Shown here: positions 5,844 to 13,026 of the stretch, piece by piece
Position numbering within the stretch: position 1 is the stretch's first letter
How the letters are laid out: every line of letters begins with the position of its first letter
Origin: a virus
Reading direction: 5' to 3' (one strand)
Virus record (IMG/VR): IMGVR_UViG_3300047333_000047
Location: 1-50,471 of that record
DNA: 50,471 bases
Made by a program: the position numbers and the translations under genes
The notes under the pieces: generated by a model
What the model was told of the DNA's origin: nothing
Databases searched by the model: none
What the model saw: only the letters and a program-made list of their open reading frames with translations

Positions 5844-7160
5844 ATGTTCAACCTCGCCGCACAAGCCTTCACGAATGGAGTACCGGCTTGCATCCAGATT
5901 CTAGCTGGGACGGTGTCTTTGGCCGCGTGTCAGACGCCGACCCCCTCCCCCACCCCAACACCCTCGCCGACCCCGATCGTGAGTTTTTCCCCCTCGCCAT
6001 CTCCTACGCCTGCTCCCTCTCCGACATCGACCTCCACACCCTCCTCGTCGCCGTCTACGCCACCTGTGAGTACAGGGCTACCCTACCCGCAGCAATGTAC
6101 TGTGCTGTACCCGAAGAGCGTAGCGTTCTGCTCGCCGCTTCCAGCGAATCCCGTAACGAGCTCCAGTAGCTCCACTTGGGATTCGGCACAAGGTAGCGGA
6201 GGGGCTATTTCGCCGATTCAGGTCTCTGAGATCGGTGATCCCCCGAATGACGGCTCGTTCCCGACTGTATACGGGACATATACGCCCCTCGTATCGGTAG
6301 CAGTAGACTGCGACCTCGTATCGTATGGAGCGTACACCTGCCTTCAGAAGGGTGGGAACCCTAATAGCACCTTTACCTCCCCCGTCATGCTCCCCGAGGA
6401 GCTGATCGTCGAGGGAACGACCGACGCACATTTCAACTACGGGAACCTTTCGCTCAAGGCGACGTTCTCGTGTTGGCTCTGCGGCACAAAGAGCGGTGCC
6501 GAACCCTCGAACCCGATCAAACTCACGGCTGGTGAGACGTTCAACGTCGGCACGGCTGGCGTTTGCTCTTGGAGCGGAGACGGTACGGGATGCTCGGGGT
6601 CCTATGCGACCTACATCGCAGGTGACCTTGGTAATCTCGACCCGCTAGAACTCCTTGCTGCTCTTGCAGTCCCCGATGGTTACATCCATCACGCCCTCAA
6701 GATCACTCCGGTATGCAACGGTACGAAGTTCGTACTACCTGCTACGGCAAGCGATGGGCAGTGCGAACGTGGGACGAACGGTGCAAACATCGCAACCTCT
6801 TCGGGTTTACCCGAAGGCTCGCGTGGTTTGTATCCGCTGACGTTCGCACAGATCGACGCGCTAGCAATCCCGGACTATCAGAAGGTCATCCTGCGCACCT
6901 GGCATATGTACGGCGTCATCGACTCCGATACGGGATGGGGTGGCAGCTCGTATGCCGCAGCATCCGCGATCCAAGGTGCCCAGGCGTACCTGCAGATGGG
7001 TCTGCCCGATGCTTGGGCTACCCTTGCGAAGTACGAACAGTCCGAGGGTAACGGCAAGTACGTGCAGACGAACAACAACGGGCCGCAGAGTTACACGTTC
7101 GACATGAGCGGACTGAGCTTCTCGAAACTCCTATGGTGCAACAACCAAACCTGTTCGTAA
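5844..7160 (+). CDS. Predicted secreted lipoprotein with Pro/Thr/Ser linker
   Basis: ATG 5844 has GAGG six bases upstream; an in-frame TTG at 5832 would add R and K to the signal-peptide n-region. A hydrophobic stretch ends in a perfect lipobox LAAC with C29 (ATG numbering), predicting lipid anchoring after export. Residues about 31-80 are a low-complexity TP/SP linker, followed by a cysteine-containing ectodomain of about 350 residues. Near its C-terminus is the pattern VILRTWHMYGVIDSDTG, which resembles a motif in secreted proteins of soil bacteria (recalled, not checked). The layout, lipid anchor plus extended linker plus domain, suggests a protein displayed on the infected cell, for example for superinfection exclusion. 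That role is inference. Confidence 0.7.
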   Translation: MFNLAAQAFTNGVPACIQILAGTVSLAACQTPTPSPTPTPSPTPIVSFSPSPSPTPAPSPTSTSTPSSSPSTPPVSTGLPYPQQCTVLYPKSVAFCSPLPANPVTSSSSSTWDSAQGSGGAISPIQVSEIGDPPNDGSFPTVYGTYTPLVSVAVDCDLVSYGAYTCLQKGGNPNSTFTSPVMLPEELIVEGTTDAHFNYGNLSLKATFSCWLCGTKSGAEPSNPIKLTAGETFNVGTAGVCSWSGDGTGCSGSYATYIAGDLGNLDPLELLAALAVPDGYIHHALKITPVCNGTKFVLPATASDGQCERGTNGANIATSSGLPEGSRGLYPLTFAQIDALAIPDYQKVILRTWHMYGVIDSDTGWGGSSYAAASAIQGAQAYLQMGLPDAWATLAKYEQSEGNGKYVQTNNNGPQSYTFDMSGLSFSKLLWCNNQTCS

Positions 7161-7197
7161 TACACTAGGGACTAGCATCCCTGCTAGCGAAACAAGA

Positions 7198-7225
7198 AGC
7201 TCCTACCGAAAGGTAGGGGCTTTTT
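7198..7225 (+). terminator. Rho-independent terminator
   Basis: AGCTCCTACC (7198-7207), loop GAAA, GGTAGGGGCT (7212-7221), then TTTT. It separates the lipoprotein gene from the beta-helix gene. Confidence 0.8.
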
Positions 7226-7245
7226 GTATTTTAGGAGGACTTACT

Positions 7246-8058
7246 ATGGACTTAGAAACAAAACTCGCCGAGGCTCTTGCAAAGATGTTTGTAAACAGTC
7301 AACGGGCCCCACGAACCTGCGTCGAAGGGTTCGACGCAGCCGCCGCTATCGCTCGCGAGGTCGTTGCGAAGAGAGACGCTGAAATAGCCCAAGCATTGGA
7401 TGATCTTGCTAGATGGGAGTCAATAGCCCGCGACAGCATAAAGTACGGCTTGAAGAAAGACGCGGAGGTTGAGAGACTTGTCCAATGGCTCGTGGAGAAA
7501 GACGAGGAGATTGCGCGTCTGAAAAAGGACGCAGAGAACGCGGCCGCCGAAGCGCTCACCGTTACGGCGTTTGACTTCGGCGACGGTAACGGGCCCGTAC
7601 CTGCTCACAAGCACTCCAATGGTGGAGGCTGGGTAGCTGATACCGCGAAGGTTGACAATACAGCCTACGTCGGACGTGAGGCGCGGGTGTTCGGGTACGC
7701 TCGGGTGTCCGAGAACGCTCTTGTGTTCGGGAACGCTCGGGTGTTCGGTAACGCTTGGGTGTTCGGGGACGCTTGGGTGTCCGGGGACGCTCACGTGTAC
7801 GGGGACGTTCGGGTGTTCGGGAACGCTCACATGTTCGATAACGCTAGGGTGTCCGGGTATGCTAGGGTGTCCGAGAACGCTTCGGTATACGGGGACGCTT
7901 GGGTGTACGGGGACGCTTGGGTGTCCGGGGGCGCTCAGGTGTTCGGGGGCGCTCAGGTGTTCGGGGACGCGGCGGTGTATCAGAACGCTCGGGTGTTTGG
8001 GAACGCTCGGGTGTACGGGTACGCTCGGGTGTTCGAGGACGCTCGGGTGACGAAATGA
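7246..8058 (+). CDS. Coiled coil plus left-handed beta-helix hexapeptide-repeat protein (270 aa)
   Basis: GGAGG precedes ATG 7246. Residues about 35-105 are heptad-like and charged (coiled coil). Then comes a short HKHSNGGGWV segment (about 119-128), followed by exactly 23 hexads of the form xxxAxV (residues 131-268; for example FGNARV, SGDAHV, YGDAWV). This pattern is that of left-handed parallel beta-helices such as trimeric hexapeptide transferases and YdcK-like proteins, but no acetyltransferase catalytic loop is seen. Phages carry such repeats in structural or cytoplasmic scaffold-like proteins; the role here is unknown. It lies early, upstream of replication genes, not with tail genes. 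Confidence 0.75.
   Translation: MDLETKLAEALAKMFVNSQRAPRTCVEGFDAAAAIAREVVAKRDAEIAQALDDLARWESIARDSIKYGLKKDAEVERLVQWLVEKDEEIARLKKDAENAAAEALTVTAFDFGDGNGPVPAHKHSNGGGWVADTAKVDNTAYVGREARVFGYARVSENALVFGNARVFGNAWVFGDAWVSGDAHVYGDVRVFGNAHMFDNARVSGYARVSENASVYGDAWVYGDAWVSGGAQVFGGAQVFGDAAVYQNARVFGNARVYGYARVFEDARVTK
7636..8049 (+). repeat. 23 tandem 18-bp coding repeats
   Basis: The 414-bp block encodes 23 consecutive hexapeptides, each 18 bp, of which many match gtgttcgggaacgctcgg closely. Because 18 is a multiple of three and the repeat lacks stops, long spurious open frames appear on both strands. Tandem identity makes the array prone to gain or loss of units. Confidence 0.9.
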
Positions 8059-8092
8059 GTGACCTAGAGGAGGAGCCGGGGTAGTTGGGTAG

Positions 8093-8157
8093 AAGTGTGA
8101 TGTGTGACCCCAACGATTTCCTATATACCCTGGGGTCACACATCACAGGTCACACTT
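8093..8157 (+). promoter_or_regulatory. Palindromic element upstream of primase-helicase
   Basis: A perfect 15-bp inverted repeat TGATGTGTGACCCCA (8098-8112) / TGGGGTCACACATCA (8131-8145) encloses an AT-rich core containing CCTATATA. Outer arms AAGTGTGA (8093-8100) and TCACACTT (8150-8157) are also complementary. A related element lies directly after this gene at 9835-9900. Candidate operator, origin or initiator site. Confidence 0.55.
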
Positions 8158-8167
8158 AAGGAATTAA

Positions 8168-9841
8168 ATGAACAATTTACCTGATTCTACAAAGGTTTTT
8201 CCGCTACAAGCAGGTTCCAAAGTCCCCCGACCGGGCTCCCGAGGACACTTCGATGCGAAGCCCCTCGATCAGTTCAACTTCTCAGTCGTCCCCGAGTACT
8301 ACAACTACGGGATCAGTCTCGACGGGCAGTATGCCTGTCTCGATATTGACGATCCCGACAAGTTTCACCTGTGGCGCGAAGCGAACGGCTTTGACATTCC
8401 TGTAAGCTGGAATCAAAAGACTCGCCGTGGTACCCATTACCTTTTCAAGTGGACCGGCGGCGGAACGAACCAGAAGCTCGAAGGTGCGGACCTCAAGGTT
8501 CGCGGTTACATCGTAGGGCCAGGGTCTATAGTCAAGGGGTATCAATACACCTATATTGGCGGAGACGTCGTGGAGCCCACGGGATGGATCGTTGAAGCTT
8601 TGCAGCGCGACCCAGAGCCCATCGTACCCAAAGGTGTCGAAGCAAACGGCATCGCTTCTGGCGAGCATAATGAGGCTTTGTTCCGTATGTCGTGCTGGCT
8701 GCGTGGGCAGTACAACCTCTCAGAAGAAGCTATCGAAACCTTTTTGAAGCGCGGCCCTATGTCGATCCTTAAGGACTACGACCCGGAGCGCCCGTTCACA
8801 GAACGCGAACTCAAACGCATTGCCCGTTCGGCTGCAGGCTACGACATCGAGGAGAAGGCGATCCTCGCGTCCTCGCTTCGCCGTGGGTCCGATGTTCGTG
8901 AGTATGACGACGACGTGCGCTTCATCCTACCCGGCTTCGTGCCCATCGGCGCACTAACAATCCTGTATGGAGACGGCAAGATCGGGAAGTCCTCATGGCT
9001 TAGTTGGCTTGCGGCTCGTGAATCGAAGCATGCCAACGTCATCTTTATCCCTTCGGGCGAAGAGACGTTCGAGCAGTTCGTTCGTCGCTGCCGCCTCAAC
9101 GGCGCAAACGACAGCAACCTGTACGAGTACGTCTCCGATGGCCCGCTCCTCCCGAAGCGTACTGCGGCCCTTGAGAAGGCGGTCTCGACAGCAGGGAACG
9201 TCTCGCTCATCGTGATTGACGCCCTGTATTCACACTTCGAGTCCTCGAGCGGTGAGAACGAGGCAACCCGTGCCCGCTCGAAACTTACCCCCCTCGCTGA
9301 GTTCGCTCGCGAGTATAACATAGCCGTCGTCGGCACGATTCACGAGAACGCAGGCGGTGGGCTGCTCGGCTCCCGCGAGATGCGCAACGTCTGCCGCAGC
9401 ATGATCCACGCGGTTCGTAAGGGGAAAGGCCCACTGACAATTTGGTCAGAAGGCGCAAACGCCTGGTCCCCCGACTACGGCGTCACGTTCCCCGGCACCG
9501 CAATCCCGAACCTCGACCGAGACGGGAACCCCGTTGTGTTCAAGGACCTCTTTGGGGAGGACGTGTACTCTGCGACCTGGAAGCTCGACCTTGGCGGTAA
9601 AGCTGGAGAAGAGAAGCCCGATTCGGGTATCGTCTATGAGGACGGAATCCCGCGCACGGGACTGGATGAAATCTACGAGCCGACCATCGAGGATCATGCT
9701 GTATACTACCTACGACGAAATCCGGGAGCGACCTGGAAAGAGGTCGCTGACGGCATTAACGCGAGTCACACTTACATCCGAAAGATCGGGACCAAGATTC
9801 GCGAAAGAGTAGATAAAATAAGGGATTTTGAGGATGTGTGA
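8168..9841 (+). CDS. Bifunctional PrimPol primase-helicase
   Basis: AAGGA lies five bases before ATG 8168. N-terminal PrimPol-type primase: CLDIDD (57-62, metal-binding Asp), RRGTHYLF, and KVRGYIVGPGS (about 108-118). C-terminal RecA-fold helicase of the RepA/AAA_25 type: P-loop GDGKIGKSS beginning at residue 268, Walker B VSLIVIDAL with D351, and a GTIHENAGGG motif. A winged-helix-like tail (about 505-555) may bind DNA. It should unwind DNA and synthesise primers for the polymerase at 13019. Its gene is bracketed by two similar palindromic elements, which may mark the origin or its regulation. Confidence 0.85.
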   Translation: MNNLPDSTKVFPLQAGSKVPRPGSRGHFDAKPLDQFNFSVVPEYYNYGISLDGQYACLDIDDPDKFHLWREANGFDIPVSWNQKTRRGTHYLFKWTGGGTNQKLEGADLKVRGYIVGPGSIVKGYQYTYIGGDVVEPTGWIVEALQRDPEPIVPKGVEANGIASGEHNEALFRMSCWLRGQYNLSEEAIETFLKRGPMSILKDYDPERPFTERELKRIARSAAGYDIEEKAILASSLRRGSDVREYDDDVRFILPGFVPIGALTILYGDGKIGKSSWLSWLAARESKHANVIFIPSGEETFEQFVRRCRLNGANDSNLYEYVSDGPLLPKRTAALEKAVSTAGNVSLIVIDALYSHFESSSGENEATRARSKLTPLAEFAREYNIAVVGTIHENAGGGLLGSREMRNVCRSMIHAVRKGKGPLTIWSEGANAWSPDYGVTFPGTAIPNLDRDGNPVVFKDLFGEDVYSATWKLDLGGKAGEEKPDSGIVYEDGIPRTGLDEIYEPTIEDHAVYYLRRNPGATWKEVADGINASHTYIRKIGTKIRERVDKIRDFEDV

Positions 9842-9900
9842 CCCTGTTACCTATATATTAGACTATAAGGGAAAATTATAGGGTCACACAGTCACACTTT
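9835..9900 (+). promoter_or_regulatory. Second palindromic element, downstream of primase-helicase
   Basis: TGTGTGACCCT (9835-9845) is an exact inverted repeat of AGGGTCACACA (9880-9890). The core is AT-rich and again contains CCTATATA. GTCACACTT follows at 9891-9899, as in the upstream copy. Another GTCACACTT lies inside the gene at 9765-9773. It overlaps the stop codon region of the primase-helicase. Confidence 0.55.
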
Positions 9901-9931
9901 AGTAAACCAACTAACTTATTTGGAGGTCAAA

Positions 9932-10135
9932 TTGGACCAAAAACTCATCGTCGGGAAGCGCTACAAAACGGGCTTTGACGGAGCCTGGGTCAACCAGGTT
10001 CTCGGGGTCTATCCTGACGGCAGCGTCAAAACGAAGCTCATTGGGGTCCCTGAGGGCTGCGAGTACCAATCTGGGGACACTATCTACTGGGCACCGGGGG
10101 CTTACCAGGCCCAGAGTCCGACGCCGCTTGGATAA
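9932..10135 (+). CDS. Small beta-rich protein (67 aa), unknown function
   Basis: GGAGG lies five bases before TTG 9932, the preferred start. The sequence has regularly spaced beta-prone stretches and glycines (KRYKTGFDGAWVNQVLGVYP, and SGDTIYWAPGAY near the end), suggesting a small SH3- or OB-like barrel. That is only a composition-based impression. Its stop codon overlaps the start of the SNF2 helicase (TTGGATAA), so the two are coupled and may work together. Confidence 0.6.
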   Translation: MDQKLIVGKRYKTGFDGAWVNQVLGVYPDGSVKTKLIGVPEGCEYQSGDTIYWAPGAYQAQSPTPLG

Positions 10136-11516
10136 CTACGCCTGGCAGACCAAGGAGATCGAGGAGCATGGGGCCGACCCCAAGCGGGGCCTCTTTGCCG
10201 ACCCTCGCCTCGGCAAGACCCTCTGCGCCGTGCGGCAAACCGAGCGGTGGGACCTCAACGGCCCCATCCTCGTGGTCGCTCCGCTCTCGGTCTGCCCGAC
10301 CTGGGCTTCTACAATCGACGTAGAGGGGTCTACAATGCCCTACAAGGCCCCCGAAGCCGTCTTAGGCTATATTGGTACCTCCAAGGCCCGAAACGCGCTT
10401 GTAGGTCAAATTATGGGGCAAGTGACAAAACCCACATATAGGCAGTTCTTCCTTACCAACTACGAGAGCCTCTCCTGGCTACCAGCCGCGGGGTGGGGGG
10501 GTGTCATCTTCGATGAGAGCCACTATATCAAGGGGCCACGGACCGATCGGGGCTTAGCAGCCCGCAGGATTGCCAAGTGCACGAAGTACGTCAGACTCCT
10601 GACCGGGACGCCCGCCCCGAACCATTACGGCGACCTGTGGGGCCAATTAGCAGCTCTCGACCCCAAGGAATGGGGCAGCTACTCGGCCTTCCGGCGGCGG
10701 TACCTCCTGTGCCACCCCATGTTCCCGAACAAAGTCCTTGAGCATATCAACACGGACGAGCTCCAAGCTCGGATGCTGAGATATGTGTCAATAGTCCGGC
10801 GAGAGGACGTTTTCGGCCCCGACACCTGGCAGACCATCCACCGCCGGGTGGAGCTCCCGCCCAAGGCGAGAGCCCTGTACAACAAGCTCGCGACGGAGTG
10901 GATTGCCGACGTCGAGGGAGGTTCGGTCGATGCTGCTCATATTCTTAAGCGTCTCATTCGTCTTCAGCAGGTGGCTGCTGGCTACGTACCGACAGAGGAC
11001 GGGGAGATTGTTGACGTCCACAGTGCGAAGCTGGAGGCCGTTCACGCGGACCTCCTTGAGATCGTCCAGTCCCGAGAGAAAGCCGTAATCTTCCATCGCT
11101 TCACCCGCGAGGGCGAGGCATACTTAAAGTTAGCAGAGAAAGTTGCCCCATGTGTAATTCAAATAAGTGGAAAAACCCCAGTCGAAGAGCGCGAAAGCCA
11201 GCGCCTGAGGTTCCAGAATTACCCCGGCGCTGCGATAGCTGTGGTGCAGACCCAAGCGGGTGGTATTGGGATTTCTTTCTCGGAGGCTACGCATGCCCTC
11301 TTTGTTTCACGCAGTTTCAGCTACGTGGAGGACAATCAGGCCCTAGCCCGAATCTATAAGCCTGGAGCCGTCCGCGTGGCGACGTACTACGAGTGCGACC
11401 GTACCGTGGACGGCTACATAGCACAGATTCTCAACAGTAAGCAGAACGTCCATGAATCAGTTACCCACGCCGACCACCGAGCGATGGTCTACGGTGAGAT
11501 ACGAGGCAGGGGCTAA
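10128..11516 (+). CDS. SNF2-family (superfamily 2) DNA helicase/translocase
   Basis: TTG 10128 overlaps the previous gene by 8 nt. The upstream part of the open frame is not protein-like, so this coupled start is preferred. Motif I is FADPRLGKT (23-31); motif II is DESH at residue 129; motif [12 protein letters not shown]; then motif V/VI (QAGGIGISF, and [10 protein letters not shown] near 405). The 462-residue length fits minimal phage SNF2 helicases that lack accessory domains. These translocate on double-stranded DNA and take part in replication or recombination. Neighbours are primase-helicase and polymerase genes. Confidence 0.85.
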   Translation: MDNYAWQTKEIEEHGADPKRGLFADPRLGKTLCAVRQTERWDLNGPILVVAPLSVCPTWASTIDVEGSTMPYKAPEAVLGYIGTSKARNALVGQIMGQVTKPTYRQFFLTNYESLSWLPAAGWGGVIFDESHYIKGPRTDRGLAARRIAKCTKYVRLLTGTPAPNHYGDLWGQLAALDPKEWGSYSAFRRRYLLCHPMFPNKVLEHINTDELQARMLRYVSIVRREDVFGPDTWQTIHRRVELPPKARALYNKLATEWIADVEGGSVDAAHILKRLIRLQQVAAGYVPTEDGEIVDVHSAKLEAVHADLLEIVQSREKAVIFHRFTREGEAYLKLAEKVAPCVIQISGKTPVEERESQRLRFQNYPGAAIAVVQTQAGGIGISFSEATHALFVSRSFSYVEDNQALARIYKPGAVRVATYYECDRTVDGYIAQILNSKQNVHESVTHADHRAMVYGEIRGRG

Positions 11517-11545
11517 TCCGCCCGAAGCAGGAAGGTTAAGCCAGG

Positions 11546-11614
11546 ATGGGCAAGAAGACTCGCTGGAAGACAGTTGTGTCGAAGACTGCCTCGGGCCGGA
11601 TGACCCGGGGGTAG
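11546..11614 (+). CDS. Possible basic micropeptide or gene remnant (22 aa)
   Basis: A short basic frame (start [11 protein letters not shown]) begins at ATG 11546, with a weak AAGG about ten bases upstream. It sits between the SNF2 stop and the HNH gene. Together with the basic protein at 12005-12193 it could be the beginning of a gene interrupted by the HNH intruder. No direct proof of either reading. Confidence 0.3.
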   Translation: MGKKTRWKTVVSKTASGRMTRG

Positions 11615-11634
11615 GCCCGTGGGTATTCGATTTT

Positions 11635-12096
11635 ATGATTGACCGCTTCAACTCGAAAGCAGCACCCGGAGAGAACGGGTGTTTGGAGTGGTCAGCCAGT
11701 AAAAGTAGTGCAGGCTACGGCCAGTTTTGGGTCAACGGTAGGTCGCGTCAGGCGCACAGAGTTGCCTACGAGCTTCATCACGGGCGGATTCCAGAAGGGT
11801 TGTTTGTTTGCCACAAATGTGATAATCCGCCCTGTGTAAACCCAGATCATCTGTTTTTAGGTACGGCTAACGACAATAATCAAGATAAAATGCGCAAAGG
11901 CAGAGGGCCAGACTATACCAAAATGGTATGGACTAAAACCCCTGGCCCGCCAAAACAACTAATATGTAGAAACGGCCACCCTATGGAAGGAGATAACATC
12001 TACTATGACCAAGAGAATCGTCGTTGTAGAACCTGCCGTAACGAATGGCAGCGTCTCCGAAGAAGCAGAAGTCGTAAAGTTGCTTGCTGCGACTAG
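11635..12096 (+). CDS. HNH endonuclease (HNH_3 type)
   Basis: Core motif at about residues 61-82: [20 protein letters not shown], the classic HNH_3 pattern with structural cysteines. A C-terminal zinc finger (ICRNGHP ... CRTCRNEWQ) follows, also typical. The start is uncertain: the frame is open from 11452, but homolog-like sequence begins at ATG 11635 (MIDRFNSK), which has no clear Shine-Dalgarno. A free-standing homing endonuclease inserted between replication genes. Its 3' end overlaps the next gene by 92 nt. Confidence 0.8.
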   Translation: MIDRFNSKAAPGENGCLEWSASKSSAGYGQFWVNGRSRQAHRVAYELHHGRIPEGLFVCHKCDNPPCVNPDHLFLGTANDNNQDKMRKGRGPDYTKMVWTKTPGPPKQLICRNGHPMEGDNIYYDQENRRCRTCRNEWQRLRRSRSRKVACCD

Positions 12097-12193
12097 GGGA
12101 GCCCCGACCAACATACGGCCCGCGGGGGCACACCGAGACAAACGGCGCAAAACCCGCGCCGAGCAACTACGACAGGAGTTAGAAGATGAATGA
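12005..12193 (+). CDS. Small basic protein (62 aa), overlaps HNH gene
   Basis: ATG 12005 has AAGGAG twelve bases upstream. The first half overlaps the HNH zinc-finger coding region in another frame; the second half is basic ([16 protein letters not shown]) and probably helical. Its stop overlaps the start of the next small gene (GATGAATGA). The continuous chain of coupled small genes supports it. The long overlap suggests that the HNH gene arrived later and took over part of its 5' region. No family is recognised. Confidence 0.5.
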   Translation: MTKRIVVVEPAVTNGSVSEEAEVVKLLAATRGAPTNIRPAGAHRDKRRKTRAEQLRQELEDE

Positions 12194-12296
12194 CGGCGGC
12201 GACGAGGAGTTCAGCCAGGGTGACCTGGAAGGTTTCCTATTCATCCTGTGCGTATTTATCTGGGTCGTAGCCCTCACACTACCAGGAAACATTTAG
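12186..12296 (+). CDS. Small single-pass membrane protein (36 aa)
   Basis: AGGAG sits seven bases before ATG 12186. An acidic N-terminus ([13 protein letters not shown]) is followed by one clear transmembrane segment (about residues 16-33, FLFILCVFIWVVALTL). It is too short for the usual gene finders. The stop overlaps the Shine-Dalgarno AGGAGG of the next gene, so it belongs to the same unit. Function is unknown; small early membrane proteins of phages often affect the host envelope. Confidence 0.65.
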   Translation: MNDGGDEEFSQGDLEGFLFILCVFIWVVALTLPGNI

Positions 12297-12307
12297 GAGG
12301 ACCTATC

Positions 12308-12733
12308 GTGTTAGCAACCATTGCCCTCGCCACACTGTTGGCGCAGGTATCCCAGCCCACGAGCAAGGGGCTCGACTTATGTGCGGCGTCCAATGACATC
12401 AAAGTCTGCGACGACGCTATTCACGGATACTATGAGAACTACGCCGACGCCCTGAAGTACAACGATAACGATACGGCCTGCAAAGATATGCTCTACGGCC
12501 TGGGCGCGTATCTTTACATTGGCGGCATCGACGTCGCTAAGGGCAAAGACCCGACCGAGGACGCCGAGCGTTCTGAGTCCCTTATGGACGAGATCGAGGA
12601 CGACTGCGACATTACTTACACAAGTAAGGTCGATGACATCGTCGTCGAGATCAAGAACTGGAAGGCAGGCGACCTGCCCATCCAAGTCCAGGCGCTCAGT
12701 ATCATTGAGGGCCACCCGGTACAGAAGTCGTAA
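12308..12733 (+). CDS. Small secreted four-cysteine protein (141 aa)
   Basis: GTG 12308 follows AGGAGG at ideal spacing; sequence upstream in this frame overlaps the membrane-protein gene and is discarded. The N-terminus MLATIALATLLAQVSQP looks like a short signal peptide. The mature part has four Cys (LCAAS, KVCDD, TACKD, DDCD), probably two disulfides, in a helical, acidic context. The spacing of the first Cys, GYYENYADAL and the later Cys is loosely like Rap1a/Tai-type periplasmic immunity proteins. That resemblance is weak. A periplasmic role such as superinfection immunity is inference. Confidence 0.6.
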   Translation: MLATIALATLLAQVSQPTSKGLDLCAASNDIKVCDDAIHGYYENYADALKYNDNDTACKDMLYGLGAYLYIGGIDVAKGKDPTEDAERSESLMDEIEDDCDITYTSKVDDIVVEIKNWKAGDLPIQVQALSIIEGHPVQKS

Positions 12734-12900
12734 TGTTCAACTGTTTCTTAGGACATATTGGCGAATGGGTTGATGCAGAACTAGTCAGGACGTTTACGCC
12801 CGGTCTGTTTAATCAGTCCCTGGGTGTTCAGCAAACCTACGTTAGAGGCCAAAAGCGCCGGTGTATACGCTGCGGCAAACTAGAAATCAGACAGGTATAA
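12733..12900 (+). CDS. Small zinc-ribbon-like protein (55 aa)
   Basis: The start ATG 12733 overlaps the previous stop (TAATG). N-terminal C4 and H8 (NCFLGH) with C-terminal CIRCG form a Cys-His-Cys-Cys set often seen in small phage proteins that bind one zinc. A basic stretch (RGQKRRC) suggests nucleic-acid contact. No specific family is named. Confidence 0.6.
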   Translation: MFNCFLGHIGEWVDAELVRTFTPGLFNQSLGVQQTYVRGQKRRCIRCGKLEIRQV

Positions 12901-13026
12901 TTGCCCAGACGCCCTAAGTCTCAGGAGGACAAACCCCTCGTGAAACGGTATCGTATCATTCCTCTCGAAGAGGCCAAGAAGCGCCTCTTGGACGACCTGC
13001 GTGAGCAGGGAAAGATAAATGACTGA
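12901..13026 (+). CDS. Small basic protein (41 aa) before polymerase
   Basis: The frame directly follows the zinc-protein stop, with TTG at 12901. An in-frame GTG at 12940 has AGGAGG about eleven bases upstream and is the alternative start. The product is highly charged and helical (PLEEAKKRLLDDLREQGK). Its end overlaps the polymerase start by 8 nt, implying coupling. Unknown function. Confidence 0.5.
   Translation: MPRRPKSQEDKPLVKRYRIIPLEEAKKRLLDDLREQGKIND

Noticed and set aside
7420-8146. Long open frames on the opposite strand of the repeat gene (Pro/His- and Arg/Thr-rich)
   Set aside because: They are by-products of a stop-free 18-bp repeat; no SD and no domain.
11517-12096. Group I or II intron around the second HNH gene
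   Set aside because: No conserved intron core was seen and the preceding SNF2 gene ends intact.
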